Shown: in pieces, positions 1 to 8,866 of the stretch
How positions within the stretch are numbered: the first letter of the stretch is position 1
Layout: each line of letters begins with the position of its first letter
Assembly: GCA_964293155.1 (NCBI GenBank)
Contig: CAXYYA010000032.1
Location: forward strand, 1-44,877
Length of the DNA: 44,877 nt
Source: JAQVEB01 sp028698105
Lineage (GTDB): Bacteria; Bacteroidota; Bacteroidia; Bacteroidales; Dysgonomonadaceae
Direction: 5' to 3'
The notes under the pieces: model-generated
Told to the model about the DNA's origin: nothing
Database searches by the model: none
What the model saw: the letters and a program-made list of their open reading frames with translations, nothing else
Position numbers and translations under genes: made by a program

Positions 1-85
1 AAAAAATCCTTAATTTCTCTTTTGTAAACTGCTATTTTATACAAATAAATCCCTGCAAAAATAACTTTTATTCTTAAAAACATCT

Positions 86-93
86 TACTTTTG
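86..93 (+). promoter_or_regulatory. -7 promoter box of the secreted protease gene
   Basis: The sequence TACTTTTG matches the Bacteroidota -7 consensus TAnnTTTG and lies 42 bases before the protease start codon. No clear TTTG -33 element is seen at the usual 19-21 base spacing, so this is a partial match. Confidence 0.45.
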
Positions 94-135
94 TAAAACG
101 GAATGCATTTTCGTTCGTAAAAGACACTCATTGTT

Positions 136-2403
136 ATGTTTTTCAAACATTATCGGCCAGGCATACAACTGAAAGGGAGTTTTGTAACTCTTTTTATTTT
201 TATCTCTTTCGCTATCTCCGCCCAAATCAGCCACGGCGGCAAACCTTATGCCCTGAACGAGGGAGCAAGAGCCTTGCCCGTTATTCCTTCCAAAAGCTTT
301 TTCGTGGAAATGCCGTCGTTCGATGTTCAGCAAGAAATTCGTTCATCGGAAAACGCCTCCGGTAAATTCAAAAGCCTGTACTTTGCACACAAATTTTTCG
401 TACACCTGCGTCCCAACAACTCCGGCGTTTATTTCGAAACCGATAACATGAATATTTGGCGTGTAGGCATTCGTTCACGCGGCGCCTTCTCTTTAAATAT
501 TCTGTTTTCAAAATTTCGTCTGCCTGAAGGCGCGAAAGTTTTTGTGTACAATGCAGATCAAACGCAAATACTCGGCTCGTACACCAGCGAAAACAACACC
601 GATATGAACCTGTTACCCGTGCAACCTATCGGCGGCGAAGAACTGATCGTGGAATATCAGGAACCGGCTGATGCTGAGTTTAAGGGTGAAATAGAAATCG
701 GCGAAGTGAATCACGATTTCAGGGGATTGTTCCGTGCCGGCACCGAACCTCGGGATCCGGTGCAATCCTGTCATCCAAATCTGGTTTGCTATCCCGAAGA
801 CGCGCAACCGGGAGCGGGCGTGGTGGAGCTTATCATTAACGGCAACACGTACTGCACCGGATCGCTGGTAAATAACACTTCCGAAGACGGAACGCCTTAC
901 CTGCTCACCGCTACGCACTGCATGAACATGGATTACGATGCTTCGTTTCTCGCTAACCGGAGATACGATGTTATGGCCGGAACTATCGTGGCATTTTTCA
1001 ACTATAACGCACCGGTTTGCGGAACCGATATCCATGGTAATACGCAAATGACGATGGCTTCGGCCGACTCGGTACTTGTTAGCGAACGATACGACATTAC
1101 GTTATTGAAGATGAAGCAGATGCCGCCGGCCGAATACCAGCCGTTCTACCTTGGATGGAATGTAAGTTCTTCGCCTTCGGGCTCTTTTCACGGCATTCAT
1201 CATCCCAACGGAGGGATAAAAAAAGTTGCCATTGATGACGATGCACTGGCCATCGGTTCATTCGATAACCCGAAATACAACATGGAACCAAACGCGCATT
1301 GGGCAGTGCTTGCGTGGAATGTCGGCGCAACCGAAGCGGGTTCGTCGGGATCGCCCTTGCTCGATAAAGATAAACGCATACTCGGAACGCTCACCGGAGG
1401 TGAATCACTGTGCTCATCGCCGCGCGGACCCGATGTGTACGCATCGCTCAGCAAATATTGGAACGTAACCGGATCGCTGGGAAACCCCAATGCGATAAAG
1501 AATTACCTTGACCCGGCCAACTCGGGATTTCAACAACTGGGCGGATACAATCCGTATTTAAGCCACCCGATGACACGCAGCAACAATTTCGACTTGAACG
1601 AAAAACCGGTACAAACCTATTCCGACAATAACATATCGCTTTTCGAAACAAATACTACCCTTGGTTTCACGGAGTTTGCCGAAGAGTTTACGGCTGCAAA
1701 CAACACGCAGTTGGCCGGTGTGTTTATCTCTACACCGGTGATAAATAACATGGCTAATCTGGACGTGCACATCAAAATATATTCCGGTAACGATAAACCG
1801 GAAACGTTGCTGTACGATCAGAAATTCAACTACTCCTTTCAGTATTATGCAAATAATGCATTCTATACTGCAAACAGAAATATGGCCAATATGGTGGAAA
1901 ATTACATCAGGTTTTCGCAGCCCGTTACGGTTTCGGGGAAATTTTTTATTGCATATACCGAACGAAACGGCACCACGCCCGGGTTCAAGGTCTTGAATGT
2001 TGAGCCGAGAAAAGTAGGATCGGGATTGGTTTCTACGGCCTGGATGAAAAATGCAACAGACTGGACTCCTTCATCGGAGAACATGTATAATCCGGTAAAT
2101 ACGTCTTTGCTGATCTCACCTTACGTTGTCGGAACAGGGTTAACACCGGAAAAACCTGCAGAAACCCCGCTCGAATTAAATGCGTATTACAACAGCGAAG
2201 TAGGCCGGATTTTCATCGAATCCAATAAAGAAATCTTATCGTGGGAGATATTTTATGTAACCGGCCAAAAAATATTTGCCGAACAAATAGATAAAAGTAT
2301 CAACCGAACTTCTTTTACGGCCATCCATCTGGCTAAGGGCGTATATATTATAAAAGCCGTTACCACAAACGGCAACGGCATAAGAAAAGTATTGGTGCGG
2401 TAA
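136..2403 (+). CDS. Secreted trypsin-like serine endopeptidase with T9SS sorting domain
   Basis: A 755-residue secreted protein. Residues 1-29 form a signal peptide ending near ISAQ. The chymotrypsin-fold catalytic domain (about 210-465) shows the three catalytic motifs in order: TATHC with His261, YDITLL with Asp320, and GSSGSP with Ser404. Paired cysteines around 225-300 suggest a disulfide-stabilised extracellular enzyme of the lysyl endopeptidase/glutamyl peptidase kind. The last 75 residues (from about LELNAYY, ending RKVLVR) look like a type A type-IX-secretion C-terminal domain, so the product is expected to cross the outer membrane and be anchored or released there. The middle region (480-670) is probably beta-rich and has no recognised fold. 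The gene stands alone and converges with mltD. The likely role is nutritional proteolysis; cleavage specificity cannot be read from the sequence. Confidence 0.85.
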   Translation: MFFKHYRPGIQLKGSFVTLFIFISFAISAQISHGGKPYALNEGARALPVIPSKSFFVEMPSFDVQQEIRSSENASGKFKSLYFAHKFFVHLRPNNSGVYFETDNMNIWRVGIRSRGAFSLNILFSKFRLPEGAKVFVYNADQTQILGSYTSENNTDMNLLPVQPIGGEELIVEYQEPADAEFKGEIEIGEVNHDFRGLFRAGTEPRDPVQSCHPNLVCYPEDAQPGAGVVELIINGNTYCTGSLVNNTSEDGTPYLLTATHCMNMDYDASFLANRRYDVMAGTIVAFFNYNAPVCGTDIHGNTQMTMASADSVLVSERYDITLLKMKQMPPAEYQPFYLGWNVSSSPSGSFHGIHHPNGGIKKVAIDDDALAIGSFDNPKYNMEPNAHWAVLAWNVGATEAGSSGSPLLDKDKRILGTLTGGESLCSSPRGPDVYASLSKYWNVTGSLGNPNAIKNYLDPANSGFQQLGGYNPYLSHPMTRSNNFDLNEKPVQTYSDNNISLFETNTTLGFTEFAEEFTAANNTQLAGVFISTPVINNMANLDVHIKIYSGNDKPETLLYDQKFNYSFQYYANNAFYTANRNMANMVENYIRFSQPVTVSGKFFIAYTERNGTTPGFKVLNVEPRKVGSGLVSTAWMKNATDWTPSSENMYNPVNTSLLISPYVVGTGLTPEKPAETPLELNAYYNSEVGRIFIESNKEILSWEIFYVTGQKIFAEQIDKSINRTSFTAIHLAKGVYIIKAVTTNGNGIRKVLVR

Positions 2404-2446
2404 TTTTGTTTAATGATTATCGTGGTTACCTGAGATGCGGTTTTAT

Positions 2447-2532
2447 GGGCTTTAGCCCAAGTTTAGGTAAATTTCGGCTAAAGCCTTTGTTAACTCCTAA
2501 TCAGCTATCCACGGCTTGAAAGCCGTGGCAAT
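2447..2532. repeat. GGCTTTAGCC / CCACGGCTT hairpin repeat, copy 1
   Basis: This intergenic element lies between two convergent genes. It holds GGGCTTTAGCCC (2447-2458), its inverted partner TTTCGGCTAAAGCC (2472-2485), and a perfect 9-bp stem CCACGGCTT / AAGCCGTGG with a two-base loop (2509-2528) followed by CAAT. A second copy lies at 40902-41034. Its position between converging ends means it could act as a bidirectional terminator, although no T-tract follows. Confidence 0.7.
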
Positions 2533-2570
2533 TGATTGAGGTAAACAATACGATAGTCATATTTTGTTTT

Positions 2571-4211
2571 TTATAATGTTCCTTCAGCTACCGGTTTGTC
2601 CGTGGGGTCTTCATCCGAATTACCGATCTGTCCCTTAAGATAATCGGATATCACACTGCTCTGCATCTCCGATTTATCTATTGCGGGTTCCTCTTTCGGG
2701 GCAGCCACCTTAACCGTTTTCTTCTTCACCACCAGTTGCTTTCCGATGGAAATATTACTCGAACGAAGCCCGTTCCACGATTTCAACTGCGATACGGTAA
2801 CCCTGTTCCTGCGCGCGATAGCGCCCAGCGTATCGCCTTTTTTAACCCGGTAATACTGATTCACCGTTTTGGTGGTGGTAGCACCCGAAGCATCGCGCGC
2901 CTCAGCATAATTCGTCTGCTGTGGGGAAGCTGTCGGCTGCACGGTTCGTTTCTTCACGATCAGTCTTTTCCCTACGGGAATTTTTGTAGAGCGGAGCCGG
3001 TTCCACGATTTCAGTTGCGAAACCGTTGCGCCGTATCGCGTGGCAATTTTGCTCAAATTATCGCCTCTCCGCACCCGATGATACACGTTTGCCGTTCCGC
3101 TGGCGCCTCCTGAGGTACTGCCTCCTTGTAAATACCTGTCGGTACTCAGGCGATGCGTCAGAAACTGCGAGCGACGGTAATTCATGATTTCGTCTTTCTT
3201 ACTCACATAAGCCAACACTTTGTTTGTGGGTAGTACCAAGGCATAGGGTTCGTAATTTCCGGGAACAATATCGCGTGTAAACTGCGGGTTGAGCCGCTTT
3301 ATGTCCATCAGGGGAATATCCAGCACATCCGAAATCTGCCCGAAATGAACCTCTTTATTTACATGCACCGTATCCAAAGCGGCAAAATTGCTCGATTGCA
3401 TCGGACAAATATTGTGATCGCCATAATAATTCATAATGTAATTGGCAGCGATGAATGCAGGTACGTACCCGCGCGTTTCACGCGGCAAATTATAATAAAT
3501 CTCCCAGTAATCGCGTCGTCCGCCGCTGCGTGCGATGGCTTTGTTCACATTTCCGGGGCCGCAGTTGTAGGCAGCGATAACCAAATTCCAATCCCTGTAA
3601 ATGCTGTAAAGGTCTTTGAGATAACGGGCGGCTGCCTCGGTGGCTTTATACGGGTCGCGCCGTTCATCAACCAGGCTGTTCACTTCCAGCCCGTAGCCTT
3701 TTCCGGTGCGCAGCATAAATTGCCACAGACCGGTTGCACCCACGCGCGAAACCGCTATCGGGTTTAGTGCCGATTCTATCACCGGCAGGTATTTCAACTC
3801 CAGGGGAAGTCCGTATTTATCGAGCACCTCTTCGAACATGGGAAAGTAGTAATCTCCCAAAGCGAGCATATAAGCCACCTGGCTTCTTCTGCGCCCGGAG
3901 TACATATCAATATACGAACGAACAACGCGGTTGTACGACAGTTCCATTTCCGAAGGAATATTGCTCAGTTTCCGCACATAAAGGCTATCCGGATAAACCA
4001 CATCTTGCCCGGGCCTGCAATTCTCCTTGGCGGTGGAAAAATCCATTTGCCAGTCGTGCAGCAGTTTGCTTAAATCTTCCGTCATGCTCTCCGGAGCAAT
4101 GATGGATTTATCGTTAATGGTATCTTTAGCTTGCGGGGTTGTTTGTGCGAACGATGACGAAAAGCACATACCCATCAGCAAAAGAAAAATAAAGTTCAGT
4201 TTTTGTGTCAT
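2571..4211 (-). CDS. mltD: Membrane-bound lytic murein transglycosylase D (SLT + two LysM)
   Basis: Cleaves the glycan strands of peptidoglycan in the periplasm, giving 1,6-anhydromuramyl ends. With the start at MTQKL the protein has 546 residues. A signal peptide covers 1-23 (ends FAQ). A lytic transglycosylase domain at about 130-245 has VIESALNP with the presumed catalytic Glu146, then GLWQFM and AAYNCGPGN. Two LysM peptidoglycan-binding repeats follow, each with the pattern YxRVxxGDxLxxIAxR and ending in VKK. An upstream in-frame ATG at 4253 is less likely because it would add 14 residues before the signal peptide, encoded by an intergenic hairpin. It is the last gene of the parA-parB-DUF5683-mltD series, an order often seen in Bacteroidota. 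MltD here is probably a wall-remodelling enzyme rather than part of chromosome segregation. Confidence 0.92.
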   Translation of the reverse strand: MTQKLNFIFLLLMGMCFSSSFAQTTPQAKDTINDKSIIAPESMTEDLSKLLHDWQMDFSTAKENCRPGQDVVYPDSLYVRKLSNIPSEMELSYNRVVRSYIDMYSGRRRSQVAYMLALGDYYFPMFEEVLDKYGLPLELKYLPVIESALNPIAVSRVGATGLWQFMLRTGKGYGLEVNSLVDERRDPYKATEAAARYLKDLYSIYRDWNLVIAAYNCGPGNVNKAIARSGGRRDYWEIYYNLPRETRGYVPAFIAANYIMNYYGDHNICPMQSSNFAALDTVHVNKEVHFGQISDVLDIPLMDIKRLNPQFTRDIVPGNYEPYALVLPTNKVLAYVSKKDEIMNYRRSQFLTHRLSTDRYLQGGSTSGGASGTANVYHRVRRGDNLSKIATRYGATVSQLKSWNRLRSTKIPVGKRLIVKKRTVQPTASPQQTNYAEARDASGATTTKTVNQYYRVKKGDTLGAIARRNRVTVSQLKSWNGLRSSNISIGKQLVVKKKTVKVAAPKEEPAIDKSEMQSSVISDYLKGQIGNSDEDPTDKPVAEGTL

Positions 4212-4235
4212 TTTTTGTTCAAGAATAATGAAAAG

Positions 4236-4251
4236 GCCTTGCGGGCAAGGC
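4236..4251. promoter_or_regulatory. Intra-operonic hairpin before mltD
   Basis: A perfect inverted repeat GCCTTGC / GCAAGGC with a two-base loop sits in the 51-base spacer between the DUF5683 gene and mltD, 24 bases ahead of the mltD start codon in the transcript. It lacks a T-tract. It may be an RNA processing or stability element; its function is not known. Confidence 0.5.
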
Positions 4252-4262
4252 ACGATCCTTAA

Positions 4263-4961
4263 TTAAAAATTCAAACTGCATTGGATACCCAATGCGTTTC
4301 CCGTAAAATTATTACTCCGCATGATAAAAGCCGGTTCCACGCGCATCGAAAGATCGGTGCTTATATCGAAATCAAATAACTGAGCGTCCACATAAGCATC
4401 CACGATGCTCAACCCGTAAAGCGCAACGGTTCCGATAATACTCAGATCGCGAAAACGCCGGTAAAAATCCTTCCTTCTTTTCAACACATCGGCAAACCAT
4501 GTCTGATCAATGGTTGCGGGGTCTTGCCCGTAGGGCACAACGTTGTGCCATTCGTTGGTTTTGGGGTCTCCATCTATAAGGGATTTATACCCGTCAAAAT
4601 AAAGTTGATAATACTTGTTGTTCCACGAAATGGCATACGAAAATCCGATGAATCCGCCATATAAAATGGGAAGTTTCCAGTATTTCCGGTTGTAAACTTG
4701 TCCCAATCCGGGAAAGGAAGCGGCCAGAATAACCGCCATCTTGGGGTTGGGTTTAAAATCTTTTTTCCCGATTGCCAGCGTATCAATTTTTCCTTCGGCA
4801 GCAATAATGCTGTCGGTTTTTTGTTGAATAACATCGCGCGAAGCGTTTTGCCTGACCGTGTCGGCAGTTTGGCGTTGGGGGACGGAAACCGTTTGCGCCT
4901 GCAGCGCAAGCGTTGCAAGAAGGGAAAAAAGCCACACGATTTGCCGTTTCTTCACTGCCAC
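4263..4961 (-). CDS. DUF5683 family membrane protein
   Basis: A 232-residue protein with an N-terminal signal sequence (1-22, ending LALQAQ) and a low-complexity Gln/Thr/Asp stretch to about residue 65. A conserved core beginning PNPKMAVILAASFPGLGQVYNRKYWKLP follows in the translation, typical of the DUF5683 family, with one or two hydrophobic segments in the middle. The first codon is GTG at 4961, four bases after the parB stop; a second GTG lies two codons later. The family is uncharacterised but repeatedly lies between parB and mltD in Bacteroidota, so a cell-envelope role linked to growth or division is a fair guess, not shown by the sequence. Confidence 0.8.
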   Translation of the reverse strand: MAVKKRQIVWLFSLLATLALQAQTVSVPQRQTADTVRQNASRDVIQQKTDSIIAAEGKIDTLAIGKKDFKPNPKMAVILAASFPGLGQVYNRKYWKLPILYGGFIGFSYAISWNNKYYQLYFDGYKSLIDGDPKTNEWHNVVPYGQDPATIDQTWFADVLKRRKDFYRRFRDLSIIGTVALYGLSIVDAYVDAQLFDFDISTDLSMRVEPAFIMRSNNFTGNALGIQCSLNF

Positions 4962-4965
4962 GTTG

Positions 4966-5880
4966 TTATTTTTTCTTTAGCTGATCGAAAATCCCGATGA
5001 TCCGTTCCAGTTCTTCGGCTGAAGCAAACGGAATGGTTATCTTTCCTTTTCCCTGTTTACTGCATGCAAACTGAACATCGGTCTTGAAATAATTCGATAA
5101 ATGCGCTTTTAATACATCAAAATCACTCGCAACATTTCCTGTTTTGCTTTTTGAAGACGAGCTTCGTTTTTTCGATTGCGAGGGGTTCATTACTTCATGT
5201 ACCTCTTTCCCTTCGCTCACTTCTTTGGCTATCGCTTCAACTTTCCGCACAGACAATCCGTCCTGCAAGATCAGGTTGTAAACCGCCAGTTGCGACACTG
5301 GGTCGTTCAGCGTTACCAGCGCGCGGGCATGCCCCATATCTATTTTCTTATCCTTCACCCCCATTTGCACTTCGGCCGGAAGTTTCAGCAAACGCAGGTA
5401 ATTGGTGATCGTTGCCCGTTTCTTGCCGACGCGTTCGCTGAGCTGCTCCTGCGTGAGCGAAAGCGAATTGATGAGATTTTGGTAAGCCAGGGCAATTTCA
5501 ATGGAATTCAGGTCTTCGCGTTGAATGTTCTCCACGAGCGCCATCTCCATCAGTTCATCGTCTTCTACGGTTTTAATGTATGCAGGAATGGCATCGAGAC
5601 CGGCCATTTGCGAAGCGCGATAGCGGCGCTCTCCGGCAATGATCTGGTACGAGTCGTCGTCAACTTTGCGAAGCGTAACAGGCTGTATAACCCCGATCTT
5701 GCGGATGGACGACGCCAGCTCTTCCAACGCCTCCGCATCAAAATCGCGCCGCGGCTGGTCGGGGTTCGGTTGTATTTTCGATAATTCAATTTCGCTGATG
5801 GATGACGATCCTTGTGTGTCGGCGTCGTCCATTGTAATCAGCGCGTTCAGTCCTCTTCCCAGGGCATTTTTTTTTGTCAT
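4966..5880 (-). CDS. parB: Chromosome-partitioning protein ParB
   Basis: A CTP-dependent DNA clamp that loads at parS sites and organises the origin region for segregation with ParA. In 304 residues it shows a basic N-terminus (KKNALGRGLNALI), the ParB/Srx CTPase domain at about 30-120 with the GERRYRAS box at 83-90, and a helix-turn-helix parS-binding region around 135-165 (TQEQLSERVGKKRATITNYL). A Ser/Lys-rich linker follows, then a C-terminal dimerisation helix ending FDQLKKK. The gene lies 32 bases after parA on the same strand. No complete parS palindrome was found in this window. Confidence 0.95.
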   Translation of the reverse strand: MTKKNALGRGLNALITMDDADTQGSSSISEIELSKIQPNPDQPRRDFDAEALEELASSIRKIGVIQPVTLRKVDDDSYQIIAGERRYRASQMAGLDAIPAYIKTVEDDELMEMALVENIQREDLNSIEIALAYQNLINSLSLTQEQLSERVGKKRATITNYLRLLKLPAEVQMGVKDKKIDMGHARALVTLNDPVSQLAVYNLILQDGLSVRKVEAIAKEVSEGKEVHEVMNPSQSKKRSSSSKSKTGNVASDFDVLKAHLSNYFKTDVQFACSKQGKGKITIPFASAEELERIIGIFDQLKKK

Positions 5881-5912
5881 GCTTTTCCTTGTTTATCCAA
5901 TTTACGTGGTGC

Positions 5913-6677
5913 TCAGGAATTTTTATCTATTAACTCTTTGGCCAGTTGCATGTGATTAACCGCCCCGCGCGATCCCGCATCATACATCAGTGCCGGTTTA
6001 GCGTGACTTTGCGATTCGCTCAGCGTGATGTTTCGCTGGATGACCGTGGTAAAAACCAATTCCTGAAAATGATGTTTCACTTCTTCGTAAATCTGGTTAT
6101 GCAAACGAAGGCGCGAATCGTACATGGTGAGCACAAAGCCTTCTATCTCAAGTTTCGTGTTCAATTTCGATTTGATGATTTTTATTGTATTCAACAGCTT
6201 GCTTAAGCCCTCGAGGGCAAAATATTCGCACTGCACGGGGATTATGACCGAGTCGGCTGCCGTAAGGGCGTTTACAGTAATAATACCAAGCGACGGAGAA
6301 CAGTCAATCAGGATATAATCGTATTTATCTCTCAACGGAGCCAGCAACTCACGAATGCGTTTTTCCCTGTTTTCCAACTGCACCATTTCTAATTCGGCAC
6401 CCACCAAATTGATGTGCGACGAGATGATGTCTATATTCTCGAAAGGCGTTTTCAGCACAATGTCCGAAGGGCTTACTTTGCCGATAAGCCCTTCGTATAT
6501 TGTATTTTTTATGTTTCGTATATCAATGCCAAGGCCCGATGAAGCGTTGGCTTGCGGATCGGCATCCACCACCAGCACTTTTTTTTCCAGTGCTGCCAAA
6601 GATGCCGCCAAGTTAATGGTAGTGGTTGTTTTTCCCACTCCTCCTTTCTGATTTGCTAACGCAATGATTTTGCCCAT
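5913..6677 (-). CDS. parA: Chromosome-partitioning ATPase ParA (Soj)
   Basis: A cytoplasmic, nucleoid-binding ATPase that drives movement of ParB-parS complexes. The 254-residue protein starts with the deviant Walker A motif KGGVGKTTT at 11-19, followed by VVDADPQANASSGLG (switch/Walker A'), and the Walker B-type segment YILIDCSPSLG near residues 122-132. Length and motifs fit the chromosomal Soj type without an N-terminal DNA-binding extension. It is the first gene of the minus-strand parA-parB-DUF5683-mltD run. Its promoter must lie in the 470-base divergent spacer shared with the acyl-CoA carboxylase genes, where I could not identify a convincing minus-strand box. Confidence 0.95.
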   Translation of the reverse strand: MGKIIALANQKGGVGKTTTTINLAASLAALEKKVLVVDADPQANASSGLGIDIRNIKNTIYEGLIGKVSPSDIVLKTPFENIDIISSHINLVGAELEMVQLENREKRIRELLAPLRDKYDYILIDCSPSLGIITVNALTAADSVIIPVQCEYFALEGLSKLLNTIKIIKSKLNTKLEIEGFVLTMYDSRLRLHNQIYEEVKHHFQELVFTTVIQRNITLSESQSHAKPALMYDAGSRGAVNHMQLAKELIDKNS

Positions 6678-7147
6678 AAAAGTGACTCCAATTTTTCAAA
6701 CGGCAAAATAAATAATAATTTCCATAATTCTGTGTTAATTAATTACAAGAATGTTTTTTTTGTTGAAAAATAAGTGTGAAAAGTTGATTTTACCGTGGAA
6801 CATTGGTTCTTCTGCAAAGCCGTGCTGAAAAAATGTTTTTCACACCAGAAAAGTTAATTACCGTTAAATATTTTTTCGGATTTTTTACGCGTAAATTTGC
6901 TCTGTGTTAACTGTTCGTTCAGTTTTTTACCGATACTTCTGAACGGTGAAACATAATCGAAAAGAAGAAAAACAAACGTAATTCCCTGATAATTCGTTTA
7001 CACGTTTATGCTGATTTCCACGGAAAGCACGGGTAGATTTTAAGGTGCCGTGAACGGGATTTTATGTTGATATCCGTCACATTCGTCGGTTTGTTTTGAA
7101 ACAATTTGCATCGCTATATGTTAGTATGTACGGTAATATTTCTGTTT
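6678..7147. other. Divergent intergenic region between parA and the carboxylase operon
   Basis: This 470-base AT-rich spacer has no credible gene. It contains a 9-bp inverted repeat GTGTGAAAA (6774-6782) / TTTTCACAC (6837-6845), a 7-bp inverted repeat CGTTCAG (6916-6922) / CTGAACG (6939-6945), and two sequences resembling ParB half sites (GTGGAACA near 6795, GTGAAACA near 6946). A perfect TAnnTTTG box on the plus strand lies at 6892. The remainder shows no structure I can name. Confidence 0.5.
6892..6899 (+). promoter_or_regulatory. Possible -7 box for the carboxylase operon
   Basis: TAAATTTG fits TAnnTTTG exactly. If used, transcription would begin near 6905 and leave a leader of roughly 240 bases before the carboxyltransferase start. 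The upstream T-rich stretch contains no exact TTTG at the right spacing. Confidence 0.3.
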
Positions 7148-8680
7148 ATGAACAAAAGAAAGGTTTTTGAACTAAGACGTAAAGGGCTGCACGACATGGA
7201 AGATATCGCCATTCAGAAGCAGCACCTGAAGCTAAAGCTCACAGCTCGCGAGAGACTCAACATCCTTTTCGATGAAGGAAGTTTTTTTGAACTCAACACC
7301 TTCGCAGAACCGGCAAAAGCCATTAAAAAAAACCAGAACGCCTACGGCGACGGCGTAATCGTCGGACGGGGTTTAGTGCAGGGACGCAGTGTTTTTGCCT
7401 ACGCTCAGGACTTTACCGTCATGGGCGGCTCTTTGGGTTACACGCACGGAACAAAAATTGCGAAAGTGCAGGAAATGGCGCTGAAATTCGGCGCTCCATG
7501 CGTAGGACTTATTGATAGCGGCGGTGCGCGAATACAGGAAGGTATCCACAGTCTGTCGGCTTACGCCCGTATTTTTCAGAACAACGTGAAATCTTCGGGC
7601 ATAATTCCGCAATTCAGCGTTATACTTGGCCCTGCAGCCGGCGGGGCGGTTTATTCGCCGGCCATGACCGATTTTGTGATCATGACCAACAAAACCTCTT
7701 ACATGTTTGTAACGGGGCCGGAAGTGGTGAAGGAAGTTCTGAATCAGGACATTACGATGGATGAACTGGGAGGAGGAAACATTCATGCCGAAAAAAGCGG
7801 GGTAGCTCACTTTGTGTTCGAAGATGAGGAGCATGCCATTGTACAGGTTCGTAAATTACTCTCGTACATCCCGTTAAATAATTTCGATGCATTGCCTGTT
7901 TCTACCGATGTATCGTTCAATGAAGAACGTCAGGAATATTTAAATAAAATTGTTCCCGACGATACAAACCGGCCGTATGACATGAAAGAGATCATCCATA
8001 TTCTGGTTGATAACAATTCGTTCCTCGAAATTCACGAAAAATTCGCTCAGAATATCATCGTCGGGTTTGCCAGGCTGGATGGAAAAACCATCGGAATTGT
8101 GGCCAATCAGCCGAAAGTGATGGCGGGCACGCTGGATATAAATGCAAGTGTCAAAGGCGCCCGTTTTGTCCGGTTTTGCGATGCATTTAATATTCCCATC
8201 CTTGTACTCGAAGACGTGCCGGGATTCATGCCCGGTATCGAGCAGGAGCATACGGGGATTATCCGCAACGGCGCCAAACTCTTATACGCTTTTTGCGAAG
8301 CAACCGTTCCCAGAATCACCATTATAACCCGAAAAGCGTACGGAGGCGCCTTCGTGGTAATGAACAGCCTGGGAATCGGGGGCGATTTCAACTTCGCCTG
8401 GCCTACGGCCGAAATTGCCGTGATGGGGCCGGCCGGAGCCATCAAAATAGTGAACAGAACGGAACTTGCTGCCGCAACAGATAAGGTTTCGTTGGAAAAA
8501 GAGCTGGTAGAGAAATACAAAGATGAAATCGCCAATCCTTTCAAAGCCGAGGAACTGGGCATGATTGACGATGTTATTAAGCCTTCCGATACGCGAAAAG
8601 TACTGATAACGGCTTTCGATATTTTGTCAAACAAACAATACGCGCAACCGGAACGCAAGCACGGAAATATACCGCTGTAA
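7148..8680 (+). CDS. Acyl-CoA carboxylase, carboxyltransferase (beta) subunit
   Basis: Transfers carboxyl groups between carboxybiotin and an acyl-CoA (propionyl-CoA or acetyl-CoA). The 510-residue protein has the two crotonase-like halves typical of the family. The N-terminal half carries LTARERLNILFDEGSF, then GGSLGYTHGTKI and GLIDSGGARIQEG with the acyl-CoA oxyanion glycines. The C-terminal half carries GIVANQP, LVLEDVPGFMPG and the carboxybiotin-binding segment ITRKAYGGAFVVMNS. I chose ATG 7148; an in-frame ATG at 7106 would add 14 hydrophobic residues not usual for the family. It is followed by biotin carboxylase and biotin carrier genes, so the set probably works as an ATP-dependent carboxylase rather than a sodium-pumping decarboxylase, for which no membrane subunit is seen here. 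Substrate cannot be fixed from sequence. Confidence 0.88.
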   Translation: MNKRKVFELRRKGLHDMEDIAIQKQHLKLKLTARERLNILFDEGSFFELNTFAEPAKAIKKNQNAYGDGVIVGRGLVQGRSVFAYAQDFTVMGGSLGYTHGTKIAKVQEMALKFGAPCVGLIDSGGARIQEGIHSLSAYARIFQNNVKSSGIIPQFSVILGPAAGGAVYSPAMTDFVIMTNKTSYMFVTGPEVVKEVLNQDITMDELGGGNIHAEKSGVAHFVFEDEEHAIVQVRKLLSYIPLNNFDALPVSTDVSFNEERQEYLNKIVPDDTNRPYDMKEIIHILVDNNSFLEIHEKFAQNIIVGFARLDGKTIGIVANQPKVMAGTLDINASVKGARFVRFCDAFNIPILVLEDVPGFMPGIEQEHTGIIRNGAKLLYAFCEATVPRITIITRKAYGGAFVVMNSLGIGGDFNFAWPTAEIAVMGPAGAIKIVNRTELAAATDKVSLEKELVEKYKDEIANPFKAEELGMIDDVIKPSDTRKVLITAFDILSNKQYAQPERKHGNIPL

Positions 8681-8739
8681 CGAATAACAGGACAGTTAAA
8701 TTGTCCGTAATACGAATACAGTTAATGATTTAATAAGCT

Positions 8740-8773
8740 AATAAGGTTTACAGGAAAAATTGAAAACCTTATT
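8740..8773. repeat. Perfect 10-bp inverted repeat upstream of biotin carboxylase
   Basis: AATAAGGTTT (8740-8749) and AAACCTTATT (8764-8773) form a perfect stem with a 14-base loop. Further CCTTA-type direct repeats follow at 8787, 8821 and 8829. The cluster lies in the 186-base gap before the biotin carboxylase gene and may be an operator or RNA hairpin. Confidence 0.5.
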
Positions 8774-8866
8774 TAAAACAATAAAACCTTAGTAGAGGAA
8801 GAAACATTTACAGATAATGACCTTATTACCTTATTTTTTGTCTTTGCAGTCGTACAAAGTAAAATT

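Noticed and set aside
6790..6955. Possible parS sites for ParB (GTGGAACA near 6795 and GTGAAACA near 6946).
   Set aside because: Each is only a right half; the left halves do not match the parS palindrome (for example 3 of 8 positions at the first). I do not call parS here.
7106..7147. Extended start for the carboxyltransferase at ATG 7106.
   Set aside because: The added 14 residues are hydrophobic and absent from family members; ATG 7148 fits better.
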